A stretch of 64,000 nt of DNA, taken from Persicaria tinctoria (taxonomy: Eukaryota > Streptophyta > Magnoliopsida > Caryophyllales > Polygonaceae). How positions within the stretch are numbered: the first letter of the stretch is position 1; every line of letters starts with the position of its first letter. The notes beneath the pieces are model-generated. The model ran no database searches, was not told the origin of the DNA, and saw nothing but the letters and a program-made list of their open reading frames with translations. This document shows, piece by piece, positions 54,036 through 64,000 of this stretch. The position numbers were made by a program, and so were the translations under genes. Location of the stretch: the NCBI GenBank assembly GCA_037127255.1, contig JBANSL010000013.1, positions 6,698,188 to 6,762,187 of the forward strand, read 5' to 3'.

Positions 54036-55870
54036 AATTAGTGCCTACACACCTGGGCCACCTAGCCACGGGTCATGGGTTAACTCATGACCGATGGGTC
54101 GTACGGATCAAGGACTCGGAGAGTCTGGATATTAAGACTGGTTATGGGTTGGTCAGGTTATGGGTTTGGGTTAGAGTCGAGGGATTTTGAACTCTGGATC
54201 ATCGACCTGCCGGGACGGTATATTTTTTTATTTTATTTTTGCAACGGCTTTGAGAATGTTTACTTGTTTCCGCTTTGAGAATGTTGTTCGGTTGTAAGTT
54301 ATTTTTCCTCTTATGTAATTTGACCTAACTTATTAACTATATAAAATACAATGTATTTTTAGTTTAACCTAACTATAGACTTTAATACATTATAAAATCA
54401 AATTTTCAACTTATTAGAGAAAATCAAATTTATTTTTCGTAATTATTAATTACTTTCTCTATCGACTTTAATACATTATAAAATAATAAATTTGAAAAAA
54501 AGGCAACAAAAAAAAACATTCAAAGTGGAAGCTAGGCCTTCAATAAACGGAACAATGTGAGACCAAATAAATTTCCTAGGAATGTATTTACTCGGTGGAA
54601 CTACACTTACATAATGATTCACAAGTTGTATTTATACGGAGATCATCTATCCGTTGTCGCTGCCCAATATACCGAAAGAGTTTTTGGTGAGATTTGTCAC
54701 GACGAGAGATATCATAGAGGTTTTTAAAAGTTTTTTTTATGACGCTACCAAAACTTTTAGTCATGTTTACATATCTACCTCACATTTATTTTCTTTTACC
54801 GCAATGAACATTACAATAGCCCTAAACGATGGGTTGCAGATACCATCAATCTCCCAAGCTGTGATGGAGATGAGGGCGCGAAATGGTTAGCTTACTACAC
54901 AAACATTCCTGATATTTTCCTTGTTACAACGGTTTTTGACCCTAGAATTAAGCTCATCGGTCTTAAATTTTTTTTAGAAAACTATTATAGTTAAGGATTG
55001 AATCTGATCCCGCTTGCAATGTATATCTTACAATTTCTAGAGTTAGAGAATTACTTCAACAGTTATACGATGTTTAAGCTAGAGATACTCACCCATCTCA
55101 ACTGCCCCCTCCTCCCTTAACCTTGTCGTGCACTAGCATTATTGCCCAAATGAAGGCTCTTGTTAGAGATAATTTTGGCAAAAAGAGACCAATGACCTCG
55201 TCGACTTTCCACTCAGAGATCGACGAATACTTATCCACTAACTTTGACTTTGTTGATATTGAGGCAAACGATTTTGACGTTCTGGAATGGTGCAACTATC
55301 TAGAAAGATTGCGCGGTACCCTACTCTGCAGTTAATTGCCAGTCAGATCCTTGGAGCATCATGCTCGACCATTGCGGTTAAGCAACTTTTCAGTCAAAGC
55401 GGACAGATCTTAACGACCGAAATGATTGGAAGCGGGCAAATGAAAGAACGCAAAGGAACCACCTATCCACAGAATCAGACCCGGATGAAGGGTTCGACGA
55501 CAACACTTCATCGATTAGAAGCTCAGGTGACAGTCAAGGCACGCGAAGGTAAGCATAGATTCAAATAGGTAAAAGAACTACACGAGCTTTGATTCATTTT
55601 CCCCGAAAGGATACGTAGGTAATCGGAAACTGTGCAAGCCCTTCTCCCCCTTTTTTCCCGACATCAACAAATATATTATTTCAAAGCATTTCATTTTTTT
55701 AAATTGCGTGACCCGACAGGTCGGTGAGTCGACCCGTGACTCGATGGGTCACATGTATCTGTCGACTCGCCTATCCCACTGCTTTGAGTTCGGGTTTCCT
55801 TTTCCCGACTCGTGGCCCGATGGATCCGACCTGTCGACTCGAGGGGTCAGTCCCGTGGGCAGGCATGCTT
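54036..55870 (+). mobile_element. Decayed hAT transposon with transposase remnant
   Basis: Transposase text on the plus strand: LPNIPKEFLVRFVTTRDIIEVF (54657 onward), FYDATKTFSHVYISTSHLF, then SQAVMEMRA, YYTNIPDIFLVTTVFDPRIKL (~54890-54960), and FHSEIDEYLSTNFDF, DFDVLEW (~55205-55290). After a frame change comes RYPTLQLIASQILGASCSTIAVKQLFSQSG (55310-55400), the hAT C-terminal dimerisation domain. The BED zinc finger and N-terminal catalytic part are gone. Ends: TGCCTACACAC near 54037 and TGCCTGCCCAC (reverse complement, near 55865), with GGGTC-type repeats inside both ends. I could not match an 8-bp target duplication. Confidence 0.7.
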
Positions 55871-55921
55871 ACGGATAAAGGGGTGCAACTTTGGTGTTGA
55901 ATCTTCTTCTTTTTTTACTGC

Positions 55922-56842
55922 TAGAGCCGGCCCTAGGGGTAGGCCCAAGAGGCGGTCGCCTAGGGCTTCCTACCGAGTAGAGCCCCGGAAAAAATTATGT
56001 TATATATATAATTAAAGTATTGTGTATTATTATATTTATAGGTAATAAAATATTTACGAAAGTTTATACGTAAAAAAAACTCATTTGTGATGTGACTTTC
56101 AGTATTTCCAGCTGAGTCAACGATAAAAAGTGAAGAAGGTGTCTGTCTTTCAATTTTTGTTATAAATGCAAAAACGGGTAGTTTTTAAGTAACAACCTAT
56201 GTTACTTTAATGAATTTATTTAAGTGATTATAGTATTTTATTTGGATAAATTTGCAAAGTAATAATATGTTTTAAAGTGTTTAACCATACTGTTTTATAT
56301 TCATGGGAAAAAAATAGAATTTAAAAAAAATATTTTTTTACTTTTATTTCTCACCAAAAAATTCATGTTTTTTTTATTATGACTTGTAAGGAAAAAAAAA
56401 AATAATAGTCCATCTATTAATTAAAGCATGTCATTTACTATTCATGCACGCTTTTTTAGAATGATAAAAACTATATAAAATATTGACTTTTTTTTTAAAT
56501 TTGGTTTTATAAATTCAAACTTAATTAATAGTAATAAGTATGAAATTGTTTAAAAAGTTAATATTTTATATAGTTTTTAACACCTAAAAAAGCGTACGTA
56601 AATAGTAAAACATCAAGTTTTAATTAACAGAGGGAGTAGTAAATAAGTATATTGATGAATCTAAAAATCATACTCTAGTAAATTTTCCTTGATAAAAATA
56701 AAATCTGAAATTTATAATAGTTAAATAAATAAAAAATAATTGTGTTTTTCGATAATATTTCTTAAAAAAATTATCAATATATTTTTTATCCAAAGACTTT
56801 TTTTTCGTTGTCTCGGGCCCCAAATATCATAGGCCGCCCCTG
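55922..56842. mobile_element. Non-autonomous hAT element with 8-bp target duplication
   Basis: TTTACTGC occurs immediately on both sides (55914-55921 and 56843-56850). The ends are TAGAGCCGGCCCTAGGGG and, reverse-complemented, CAGGGGCGGCCTATGATA, an imperfect inverted repeat. The ~920-bp interior is AT-rich and non-coding and contains a nested foldback MITE. Confidence 0.8.
56406..56638. mobile_element. Foldback Stowaway-like MITE nested in the hAT element
   Basis: About 80 bases at each end are inverted copies of each other (tattaattaaagcatg / tgttaattaaaacttgatg; gcttttttaga / gcttttttagg; aaaactatataaaatatt). The outer end CTACTCCCTCTGT resembles the MITE at 31880-32114, and both share a central agtaataagtat. 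TA flanks are plausible. Confidence 0.65.
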
Positions 56843-56849
56843 TTTACTG

Positions 56850-57087
56850 CCGTATGTATGACGAGGGCTTCATATACTTGACCTGCAGAAAGTCTTCACA
56901 TACTCCGTACGACTTTTTTACTGCCGTATGTATCACGGAGACCCATTCTTGACTATATATATATATATATCCGCCAGGGTTAGGGTTAACCATATATAGT
57001 AACTTAAATACGAAGTTGATAAATAAAAAAAAAAAAGCACCAACCACCCCATATGTGCCCCGCACAGTTCTAATAAAAAACTATTCC
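56850..57087 (+). promoter_or_regulatory. RLP6 upstream region
   Basis: Contains atacttgacctgcagaaagtc, a repeated ctgccgtatgtat (56848 and 56926), an (AT)n run at ~56953-56971 and ccgccagggttagggttaac, which corresponds to ccgtcaggggatgattc in other copies. It is diverged from the other promoters. Confidence 0.45.
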
Positions 57088-59967
57088 ATGTGCTCTTTGA
57101 TGATTCAACACGTAATACTCGTTGCCCTCTCCTTAATCGTTTCCGTTGGTTCTGCAGCTGGATCCTCCTCAGTTCAGCCGCAATGCCATACCGATGAGCG
57201 CCATGCGTTGCTCTCATTCAAGACCTCCTTCACCATCCTCAGTTCCGACGATTGTGATTTTTTCTACGACAACTGTGCAAGGATTCCTTCATGGAAGAGT
57301 GGAATTAGAGATTGCTGCCAATGGGACGGAGTCACGTGCGATCCCTTAACCGGTCACGTGACCGAGCTCCACCTCAGCCACAGCCTCCTCAACGGAAGCT
57401 TCCCCACCAACAGCACCTTGTTTAGTCTTCGTCACCTGCGCCACATCGACCTCTCTTACAACCACTTCAGGTCTCCGATACCATCAGGTTTCGGCCGTCT
57501 TTCTGACCTTACTTACCTGAATCTCGCTGACTCGGGATTCTTTGGCCAAGTTCCACAAGAAATTGGCTGGCTCTCTAGCCTAACTACCCTTGATCTCTCT
57601 GATAATTATGAATTAAAGATGTCCATCTTCAAGACTATCATCGCCAACCTTACCGATCTAAGAGAGCTCCATCTCTCTTCCGTGTTGATCAACACTGATC
57701 TGTCTCCTATGATTGCAAACCTCTCTAAGCTGACATCTCTCAAATTGGATCGGTGTAACCTACAAGGGGAATTCCTGGCGACCAGCGTTCTCAGCTTGCC
57801 AAGCCTGCGTGTTCTCAACTTGGAATCCAACTCCGAGCTGCATGCTGACTTTTCGGCATCTATCGTGAAGTGGGCAAGTCCGCTTGAGGTAGTCGACTTG
57901 TCTGGTTGCAACTTCACGGGCAAATTGCCAGATTCGATTGGAGATTCATCCAACTCCTCCTTGATATCATTCGTCATAATGGACTGTGGATTTCATGGGA
58001 GTATTCCTGGTTGGATGTGGAACATAACCGAGTGGATTTTTCTAAATGGTAACAAACTTTCTGGCACCCTCCCAGAAACGATAAGCACGACTATTCTTGG
58101 AAGATTGTCATTTATCAACTTGGGTGGGAACAGCATCACCGGGACCATACCAGCCTGGCTTTTCACTCTACCATCACTGACGTACTTGAGCTTGGAGGAG
58201 AACCTATTCACGGGGATAGATCATTTCACCATCACTAACAGCTCTGCTCCCTCAGTACTATATAGGTTTTGGGCGGATAATAACCAGCTCCGAGGACAAA
58301 TCCCAGAAGCTATCTTTGAGCTCCGCAGCCTTGATCGTCTATCCCTTGGAGGGAACAACATGAGCGCAATCATCCTGCTCAGCAAGCTCCATAGCCTCCA
58401 GAATCTGAGTGAGCTTTCTTTATCTCATAATAATATCTCCTTCATCGATGACATAGGTGGGGAATCCATTTCCTCATGGCCTAGCTTTGTTATTCTAAAT
58501 CTTTCCTCTTGCAACCTTGACCAATTTCCAATCTTCTTAGGAGACCAGAAAAATCTTAAAATATTGGACCTCTCTAAAAATGCCATCCATGGCCATATAC
58601 CTGAATGGTTTCTGGGAAATACAATTTCATTAGAAGTATTGGACATTTCTAATAACTCCCTTACCGGTGGATTAGAGCATCTTCAATGGAAAGGGCAGAA
58701 CATGGGATATACAATCTCTAGGTCGTTCTTTGCTTCAAACAATCAGTTTAGTGGAGGGATTCCTTCTTTTTTATGCCATCTTACTTATTTTGCCGCCGTT
58801 GACATTTCTCATAACAATTTGACTGGCAAGATTCCAGGCTGTTTTGCGTCCCTTATCAGTTCGCATACACATGTGCTAGATCTAAGCCAAAATCAACTTG
58901 AAGGTGTAATACCCTCCACTATCTTTGAAGATTGTATCATGTTAAGGGGTTTCAGGTTGAATGGAAACCGGCTGGAAGGGCCAATACCAAAATCTTTGAG
59001 TAATTGTACGAGCCTGCAGTTTATTGACCTTAGTAAAAACAATCTCAACGGTACCTTCCCTCACTGGTTAGGTGTTCTTCCCAATCTCGAGGGGCTTATC
59101 CTGGGCTCGAATAATTTGCAGGGTTCTCTAATGGGCTCAAATACAACGAGCTCATTTCCTATGCTGAGAATTCTCGACATCTCAAATAATGATCTCACCG
59201 GTGGCCTACCAGGTGGGTTTTTGATGAGTATGAAGGCAATGATTGAGGTAGATCACCGTGACCAAGACCCAACGAGCCAATACATGGATCCCTATGTCTT
59301 TCGATATGGTCAAGGTCATAATTTTTTTTTTGAAGAATCAATGAACGCATGGTTCAAAGGATTCAATCGTCGACTTGATAAAATCTTGAAGACCTTAGTA
59401 TTAATAGACGCCTCAAGGAATAGGCTGGAAGGTTCCATCCCCAAGGCGATTGGAGATCTTGTCTCCCTCCGGTGGTTAAACCTAGCTCACAACAACTTCA
59501 CTGGTCACATCCCACCATCCATGGGCAAATTGAACTTGCTGGAATCTTTAGACTTGTCTTTCAACAGGCTAGATGGCCAAATTCCCAACGAGTTGGTAAA
59601 CCTAAACTCTCTTGCATTCTTCAATGTGTCGGAGAATCATCTAGCTGGGCCAATTCCAACGGGCAAACAGTTTGATACATTCTCAAATGATTCCTATTTT
59701 GGGAATCCTGGTTTGTGTGGTGCAGCTTTGCCAAAGAAATGCGGAAAACAAGTTGAAGTGCCGAATACAGTTGCACATGAAGGAAACAACAATGAATCTT
59801 CAGGTTTGGATGTGTGGGAGATTGCTTTGATGGGATTTGGGTTTGGGATGTTTGTTTCGTCAGTTTGGGGATACTTCATCTTGTGGGAGAAGGAGTATCT
59901 CTGGGTATCCAGGTTGATCCTCGAACTACAAGTGTTCATCATGCTGCATCTGATGAGGAGGCGCTAA
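57088..59967 (+). CDS. RLP6: LRR receptor-like protein
   Basis: Intact single exon, 959 residues from the ATG at 57088 (MCSLMIQHVILVALSL), chosen because it aligns with the MYSL start of the paralogues; the longer upstream frame has no ATG. Same domain order: signal peptide, cap (ERHALLSFKTSF, DCCQWDGVTCD), LRRs, island (FFFEESMNAWFKGFNRR), LRRs, GNPGLCGAALPKKCG, acidic linker, membrane helix (GFGFGMFVSSVWG) and tail ending MLHLMRRR. The loop after the third LRR is the shortest class (NYELKMSIFKT). No kinase. The gene is preceded by two hAT insertions, which may have altered its promoter. Confidence 0.93.
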   Translation: MCSLMIQHVILVALSLIVSVGSAAGSSSVQPQCHTDERHALLSFKTSFTILSSDDCDFFYDNCARIPSWKSGIRDCCQWDGVTCDPLTGHVTELHLSHSLLNGSFPTNSTLFSLRHLRHIDLSYNHFRSPIPSGFGRLSDLTYLNLADSGFFGQVPQEIGWLSSLTTLDLSDNYELKMSIFKTIIANLTDLRELHLSSVLINTDLSPMIANLSKLTSLKLDRCNLQGEFLATSVLSLPSLRVLNLESNSELHADFSASIVKWASPLEVVDLSGCNFTGKLPDSIGDSSNSSLISFVIMDCGFHGSIPGWMWNITEWIFLNGNKLSGTLPETISTTILGRLSFINLGGNSITGTIPAWLFTLPSLTYLSLEENLFTGIDHFTITNSSAPSVLYRFWADNNQLRGQIPEAIFELRSLDRLSLGGNNMSAIILLSKLHSLQNLSELSLSHNNISFIDDIGGESISSWPSFVILNLSSCNLDQFPIFLGDQKNLKILDLSKNAIHGHIPEWFLGNTISLEVLDISNNSLTGGLEHLQWKGQNMGYTISRSFFASNNQFSGGIPSFLCHLTYFAAVDISHNNLTGKIPGCFASLISSHTHVLDLSQNQLEGVIPSTIFEDCIMLRGFRLNGNRLEGPIPKSLSNCTSLQFIDLSKNNLNGTFPHWLGVLPNLEGLILGSNNLQGSLMGSNTTSSFPMLRILDISNNDLTGGLPGGFLMSMKAMIEVDHRDQDPTSQYMDPYVFRYGQGHNFFFEESMNAWFKGFNRRLDKILKTLVLIDASRNRLEGSIPKAIGDLVSLRWLNLAHNNFTGHIPPSMGKLNLLESLDLSFNRLDGQIPNELVNLNSLAFFNVSENHLAGPIPTGKQFDTFSNDSYFGNPGLCGAALPKKCGKQVEVPNTVAHEGNNNESSGLDVWEIALMGFGFGMFVSSVWGYFILWEKEYLWVSRLILELQVFIMLHLMRRR

Positions 59968-60705
59968 ATAGAGATGTTTTGGGTCAATTTATCCCTCCAT
60001 CAATTATGTTTCCCCTATTTACTTTACTTTCAATAATATGTAATGCAATATATCAATGTCTATGAAGATTGATGCGTTATACCTGCTAGATGTTGAATTG
60101 AATTCTCCCACTTGTAACAACGCAAGCCCTCCTCTGTTGCTTCCAATCTGGTCAGTTGTTCTTGGTTTTCTCAATTTTATCTCCGACTTGACTGGCGTAA
60201 TTGCATTTGTTTTTGGTTTCTAATTTCCCTTGAACAATGGCGTGGTGTTAGTCAATCCACTTGCAGTTGAAACTTGGTATTTTTCTGATACACACACGCA
60301 CACACCATGTGTACTGTGTTAATGCTTCTGGGTGGTTGGGTTAGGCTACGTCCTACGTTATGCTATGTGTTGATTAAAGGTAGGATTCATTGCTTTGATG
60401 ATTTAGATCCATTAAATTTCTTCCTATTATAATGACTTTGTGAATGTAGTGAAACTGGGATAGATATACATACTCCTATGTATACGCCGGTGCTGTTCAG
60501 GATCAAATAGCACAAGGAATGCACTAATAATGCACATTGTTGAGTTCTGTCAGATTTGATTATATCTTGTCCTAGTTGGAGAGGACTAGTGGCTTAGGAT
60601 TTAAGCTAGCTTGAGAATATAGATGATTATATGATTGAGGTTTGAATGGCGGTAGTGGAAATTCCAACTTTTAAGGCTTGGATAAAGTGATTAGAGTTTT
60701 TTTTA
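59968..60705 (+). repeat. RLP6 3' flank, type I (partner 41532-42245)
   Basis: Parallel to the RLP3 flank over ~700 bp and to the RLP1 flank over its first ~250. A (CA)n tract (~60290-60306) is present. No gene. Confidence 0.75.
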
Positions 60706-61226
60706 ATGAGAATATCCATGGAGAGCGAGAGAGAGAGAGGAACCGTGCTCCCTCCTGCCAGAACCCTCCAACCCCTACGCGCAACCCCCGGATTCTCCAA
60801 TGCTCAATGGAATTCCGGCCAATGTGATCGCCATGACGAGAATCAAGGCTACCCTGAATATAATCCACCAAAAAGAAGACAATACTATCCTCCAAGGCTA
60901 CCCTGAATCAGAACACCGAATCCTCACAAATCCACCTCCAAGCCACACCCAATCCGCGTTTGGTACCAGCCCACGCACAATCCAACCACCAAGCCAGCCC
61001 GAATCAGGAGAAAGACAAGATACAAAACTATCATATGCAAATGGCTCAAGGTTCGAGAGTAACCTTGATCCCGGTTTGAAGTCGGGCAAGTTTTTTGATG
61101 TCGAACCACCGGATGGGCCCATTCTTTCTACAGTTACCCCAGTGGTGGACCGAGTAAGGGTGGAGTTTCAAGTGCTGGAGACAGAGACTCAACCAATACT
61201 ATGTCGGACGTTCCTGCCCCATTCTC
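60706..61226. other. Unassigned open region with short direct repeat
   Basis: A plus-strand frame runs from 60800 to 61384 but overlaps the copia gag on the other strand, so it is probably not a gene. The sequence aaggctaccctgaat occurs at 60844 and 60894. Given its place between a copia gag (minus) and no second LTR, this may be rearranged retroelement DNA. Confidence 0.3.
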
Positions 61227-61448
61227 TCAATGAGGCGATTTCCCGCCTGGATGAAGCAGCCCTTGCTTTCGCCTGGATGAGGCATCAATGTGGTCCAGAA
61301 TGTTGTGTACACGGGCGGCAACACGAAAAAGCTCCTTCCAAGACGGATACAAGCCTTTTTCAGCATCAAGGTTTATGGGGATAAAGTTTTTGACATTAGA
61401 AACAACAAGAGCAGAGTGGAAAGGGTTGGGTTTGGGGGCATCAGCCAT
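61227..61448 (-). pseudogene. Copia gag N-terminal fragment
   Basis: The minus-strand frame reads MADAPKPNPFHSALVVSNVK, NFIPINLDAEKGLYPSWKEL and FRVAARVHNILDHID, the N-terminal signature of plant copia gag (xFIPIxLDxxxGxYxSWxELF). It then loses frame. Upstream on the same strand are a GC-rich leader and, near 61575-61590, ttgacagggtatctgagc, which looks like an LTR end followed by a degenerate Met-tRNA primer site. The rest of the element is missing. Confidence 0.65.
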
Positions 61449-61589
61449 GGTGAGAGAGGGAGAGAGATGGTGGCGCGGAGGGAGAGTGGAGGGAGGGGAG
61501 AGTTGTCGGCGGCGGCGGTAGGGGAGGGATCGAAAAAATTAATTAGGGTTAATTTTGGTGAAACTTAGACGCTCAGATACCCTGTCAAA

Positions 61590-61894
61590 TTGGATAAATT
61601 CTCTCTTGAGCGTGTCACTGATCATCTTATTAGAATATATATAGGTTACATAGATGATAAATCACAACGAGATCCTTGGACCCATTCACCTATACAAATA
61701 TCACTGTTATCCGCTGTTTCACTTTTTGTCTTTCAACAAGGGAGGAAGCAGAAATTGTTTGAGACACCATTACACCCGATAAATACCGAGATACGAAGAG
61801 TTTTAAAAAACAGAAGAACCAGAGTCAAGACCTTGAAAAAGGTTGAGAGAAAGGCCAGAGAAAGACTGATCTCAAGACCTTGAGATCATTCAAG
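61590..61894. other. Possible LTR of the copia fragment
   Basis: Lies upstream (minus-strand sense) of the gag leader and primer site. No second copy exists in the window to prove it is an LTR. The plus-strand open frame here (61590-61883) has no known motif. Confidence 0.3.
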
Positions 61895-62093
61895 GTACCA
61901 CTCCCCATAGTTGTTTTTCTCACTTTGTTTAGCCCTGATATCGTTCTCCGCCTTAGCCTTCCAGCGCCTGTGAGCTGCAGCAAGCTTCTGGTCCTTGATC
62001 ATCTCATCAATTCTGCGCTACTCTTCCTTCTTGCAATATTTTTTGACCACGGCATACTCCTCAATAGTCAGAATGGAAAGGTTCTGTGTGAGT
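61895..62093 (-). pseudogene. Unrecognised highly charged gene fragment
   Basis: On the minus strand one frame is open for about 65 codons except one TAG: LTIEEYAVVKKYCKKEE, then RRIDEMIKDQKLAAAHRRWK and AKAENDIRAKQSEKNNYGE. The charged, helix-like composition is unlike random translation and suggests a real protein source. I do not recognise the family. Confidence 0.4.
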
Positions 62094-62101
62094 AGGGCGA
62101 A

Positions 62102-62311
62102 GGATTTGGTTATGGGTTGTTTCACTTGTTTGTGGGATCAGTTTGATTGTACTTCATCTTTTGGGAAATAAAAATTCTTAGTTGTTACTGAGTAGTGATG
62201 GATAGGAATATCAGCCTTTTGTGACAACAATTCCACCATTCTTGTTGTCAAAAACCCAGTCTTCCGTGATTGATTCCGCCATACTATTGGAATCTTTAGA
62301 TTTGTCCTTCA
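62102..62311 (+). pseudogene. Scrambled RLP fragments
   Basis: 62102-62178 reads GFGYGLFHLFVGSV*LYFIFWE, the RLP membrane helix with one stop. 62286-62311 reads LLESLDLSF, from the LRRs that normally lie upstream of the helix. Their order is inverted relative to an intact RLP. The similarity stops just before the CACTA end. Confidence 0.6.
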
Positions 62312-62328
62312 GGAAAAAGCATCTAGTT

Positions 62329-62660
62329 CACTACAGGAAAATAGTGTTAATTTCGACACTTTTTATGACCATTTTCGACGCTTTAAAGCTTCGCAAATTT
62401 CAATTAAAAGCGTCGAAAATTCTTGGTTCACGAATGACAAGTGCCATTTTTGACGCAGAATTCTGTCGCAACCAATCTCGATGTCCTAGGGCGTCGGAAA
62501 TGGCACGTCATTTTCGACGACATAGAGCGTCGAAAATGACATGCCAATTTCGACACTCTAAAGCGTCGAAATTGCCTTGTTATTTTTCCAAAAAAAAATG
62601 CCAATTTCGACACCCAAAAGCGTCGAAATTACCCTGTTATTTTTCAAAAAAAATAAACAT
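62329..62660. mobile_element. CACTA (En/Spm) transposon terminus
   Basis: Starts CACTACAGGAAAATAGTG, the CACTA signature. It is followed by subterminal repeats in both orientations built on TTTCGACGC / GCGTCGAAA (at least eight units between 62360 and 62630). Such arrays are transposase-binding regions in this superfamily. The opposite end (…CCTGTAGTG) is not in the window, so the element either runs off the right edge or is truncated. Confidence 0.75.
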
Positions 62661-63135
<475 letters not shown>

Positions 63136-63955
63136 CTAACATCACAAACAAAGACCATTCAAACAAGTTTTTAAATAAAAATAATGAATTTCTCATGAAT
63201 ATGGTGAACATTACCTTTGTCGAAGACAAAGCTAGAGCACCTGATGTCAATACCTCACATAAGAAGAACGTTGCATCTGAAAAACAAGGGAAACATAATA
63301 ATGTCAATAATTCACACCAGAGAATGGTGCATAATTCATTTACTACCACAATAAACCTGACTCACACACCATAAAATTTCATTCAGTTACCAACTTATGA
63401 TCAAGTCAGCACATACTAATCAAGGATGACAAATTCTCCTAGAACTGCCACCCTGTCAAATAAAAGGGACACTGCATAAGAATAAGCTTAAATCACTATT
63501 AACAATTCTTCAATAAATTTTTGCAACATGAATGCCAAGATGAGAGATAAAAATTTCTGAAATAATAAACATGTCTGGTTACATTGCTACCTGCTAGTAC
63601 TACAGACTAAATTTTACAAGTAATGATAAGTCACAAAAAGACATAAATTTAATCCACTTTGTCCAATCTGAAAGGTTTATATAAGTAATAAGATTAAGCC
63701 TTGGTCAACAGAAAGAGCAGGCTTTGGCAACAATAATAGTCCCTCAGAATCCTCAGATCGATTAGGCTATTGGCAAAAGTAAGCCTAACTATTTGTCATA
63801 GTTCCTCATGGAGATGGAGAAATCATGATTTCTCAATAAGAAACTTTGAATTTCAAAATCTAGGGTTTTCATAGGAACTCTGTCACAATGGAGACAAAAA
63901 CACGAGTAAATCAAAGAAATATGTATGATATGTATGATGGAAGATAGAATAATAC
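63136..63955. other. Intron-like AT-rich DNA
   Basis: Apart from the doubtful piece at 63216-63278 I see no coding signal. Confidence 0.35.
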
Positions 63956-64000
63956 CTTTGAATCGAAAGAGGATCGAAGATGGGAAGCTGAAGAGAACAT
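63956..64000 (-). other. Possible exon at the right edge
   Basis: Minus-strand text opens MFSSASHLRSSFDSK and ends at a GT (aaag|gtattatt). It could be part of an exon entering from outside the window, or chance. Not enough sequence to decide. Confidence 0.25.

Noticed and set aside
22796..59967. Receptor kinases or NBS-LRR genes in the cluster
   Set aside because: All six copies end ~25 residues after the membrane helix; no kinase or NB-ARC motifs on either strand.
60800..61384. 194-codon plus-strand open frame as a gene
   Set aside because: Overlaps a recognisable copia gag on the opposite strand and has no known domain.
62360..62640. CRISPR-like array from TTTCGACGC repeats
   Set aside because: Repeats occur in both orientations with irregular spacing directly inside a CACTA terminus; this is the normal subterminal pattern of that superfamily, and the genome is plant nuclear.

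Overview
The window is nuclear DNA from a flowering plant, probably a eudicot. It holds a 17-exon copy of the spliceosome gene PRP8 with GT-AG introns, a tandem family of LRR receptor-like proteins (RLPs), and many plant transposons (Ty1/copia, LINE, hAT, PIF/Harbinger-like, Stowaway-like, CACTA). Intergenic DNA is AT-rich. The species cannot be fixed from the sequence.

Layout. 1-12000: transposon-rich DNA with two decayed LINEs, a copia element nested in an older solo LTR, and a PIF/Harbinger-like element with TTA target duplication. 12256-22002: PRP8, apparently intact (2361 codons plus stop by my exon model). 22796-59967: six head-to-tail RLP copies. RLP1, 4, 5 and 6 are open; RLP2 and RLP3 are broken by frameshifts, RLP2 also by a solo LTR. 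28448-53095: between the RLPs lie six sets of PRP8 debris, all on the same strand as PRP8, with introns retained and large internal deletions. Two of these sets share a fusion to a copia RNase H fragment. WAT1-like fragments and another unknown fragment also recur. 29383-32719: an internally deleted copia element carrying a Stowaway-like MITE in its 3' LTR. 53815-56842: an orphan RLP upstream region and two hAT elements, one with a perfect 8-bp target duplication. 60706-64000: copia gag, RLP and other gene fragments, one CACTA terminus, and an alanine aminotransferase exon on the minus strand.

How it fits together. The best reading is that the unit of tandem duplication was PRP8 plus RLP. The unit was copied about six times. 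The receptor copies were kept or are decaying slowly, while every extra copy of the spliceosome gene was broken down. The RLPs are cell-surface, kinase-less receptors of the Cf/Ve/EIX type and would need partner kinases (SOBIR1/BAK1 class) encoded elsewhere. PRP8 is a housekeeping gene, functionally unrelated and linked only by position.
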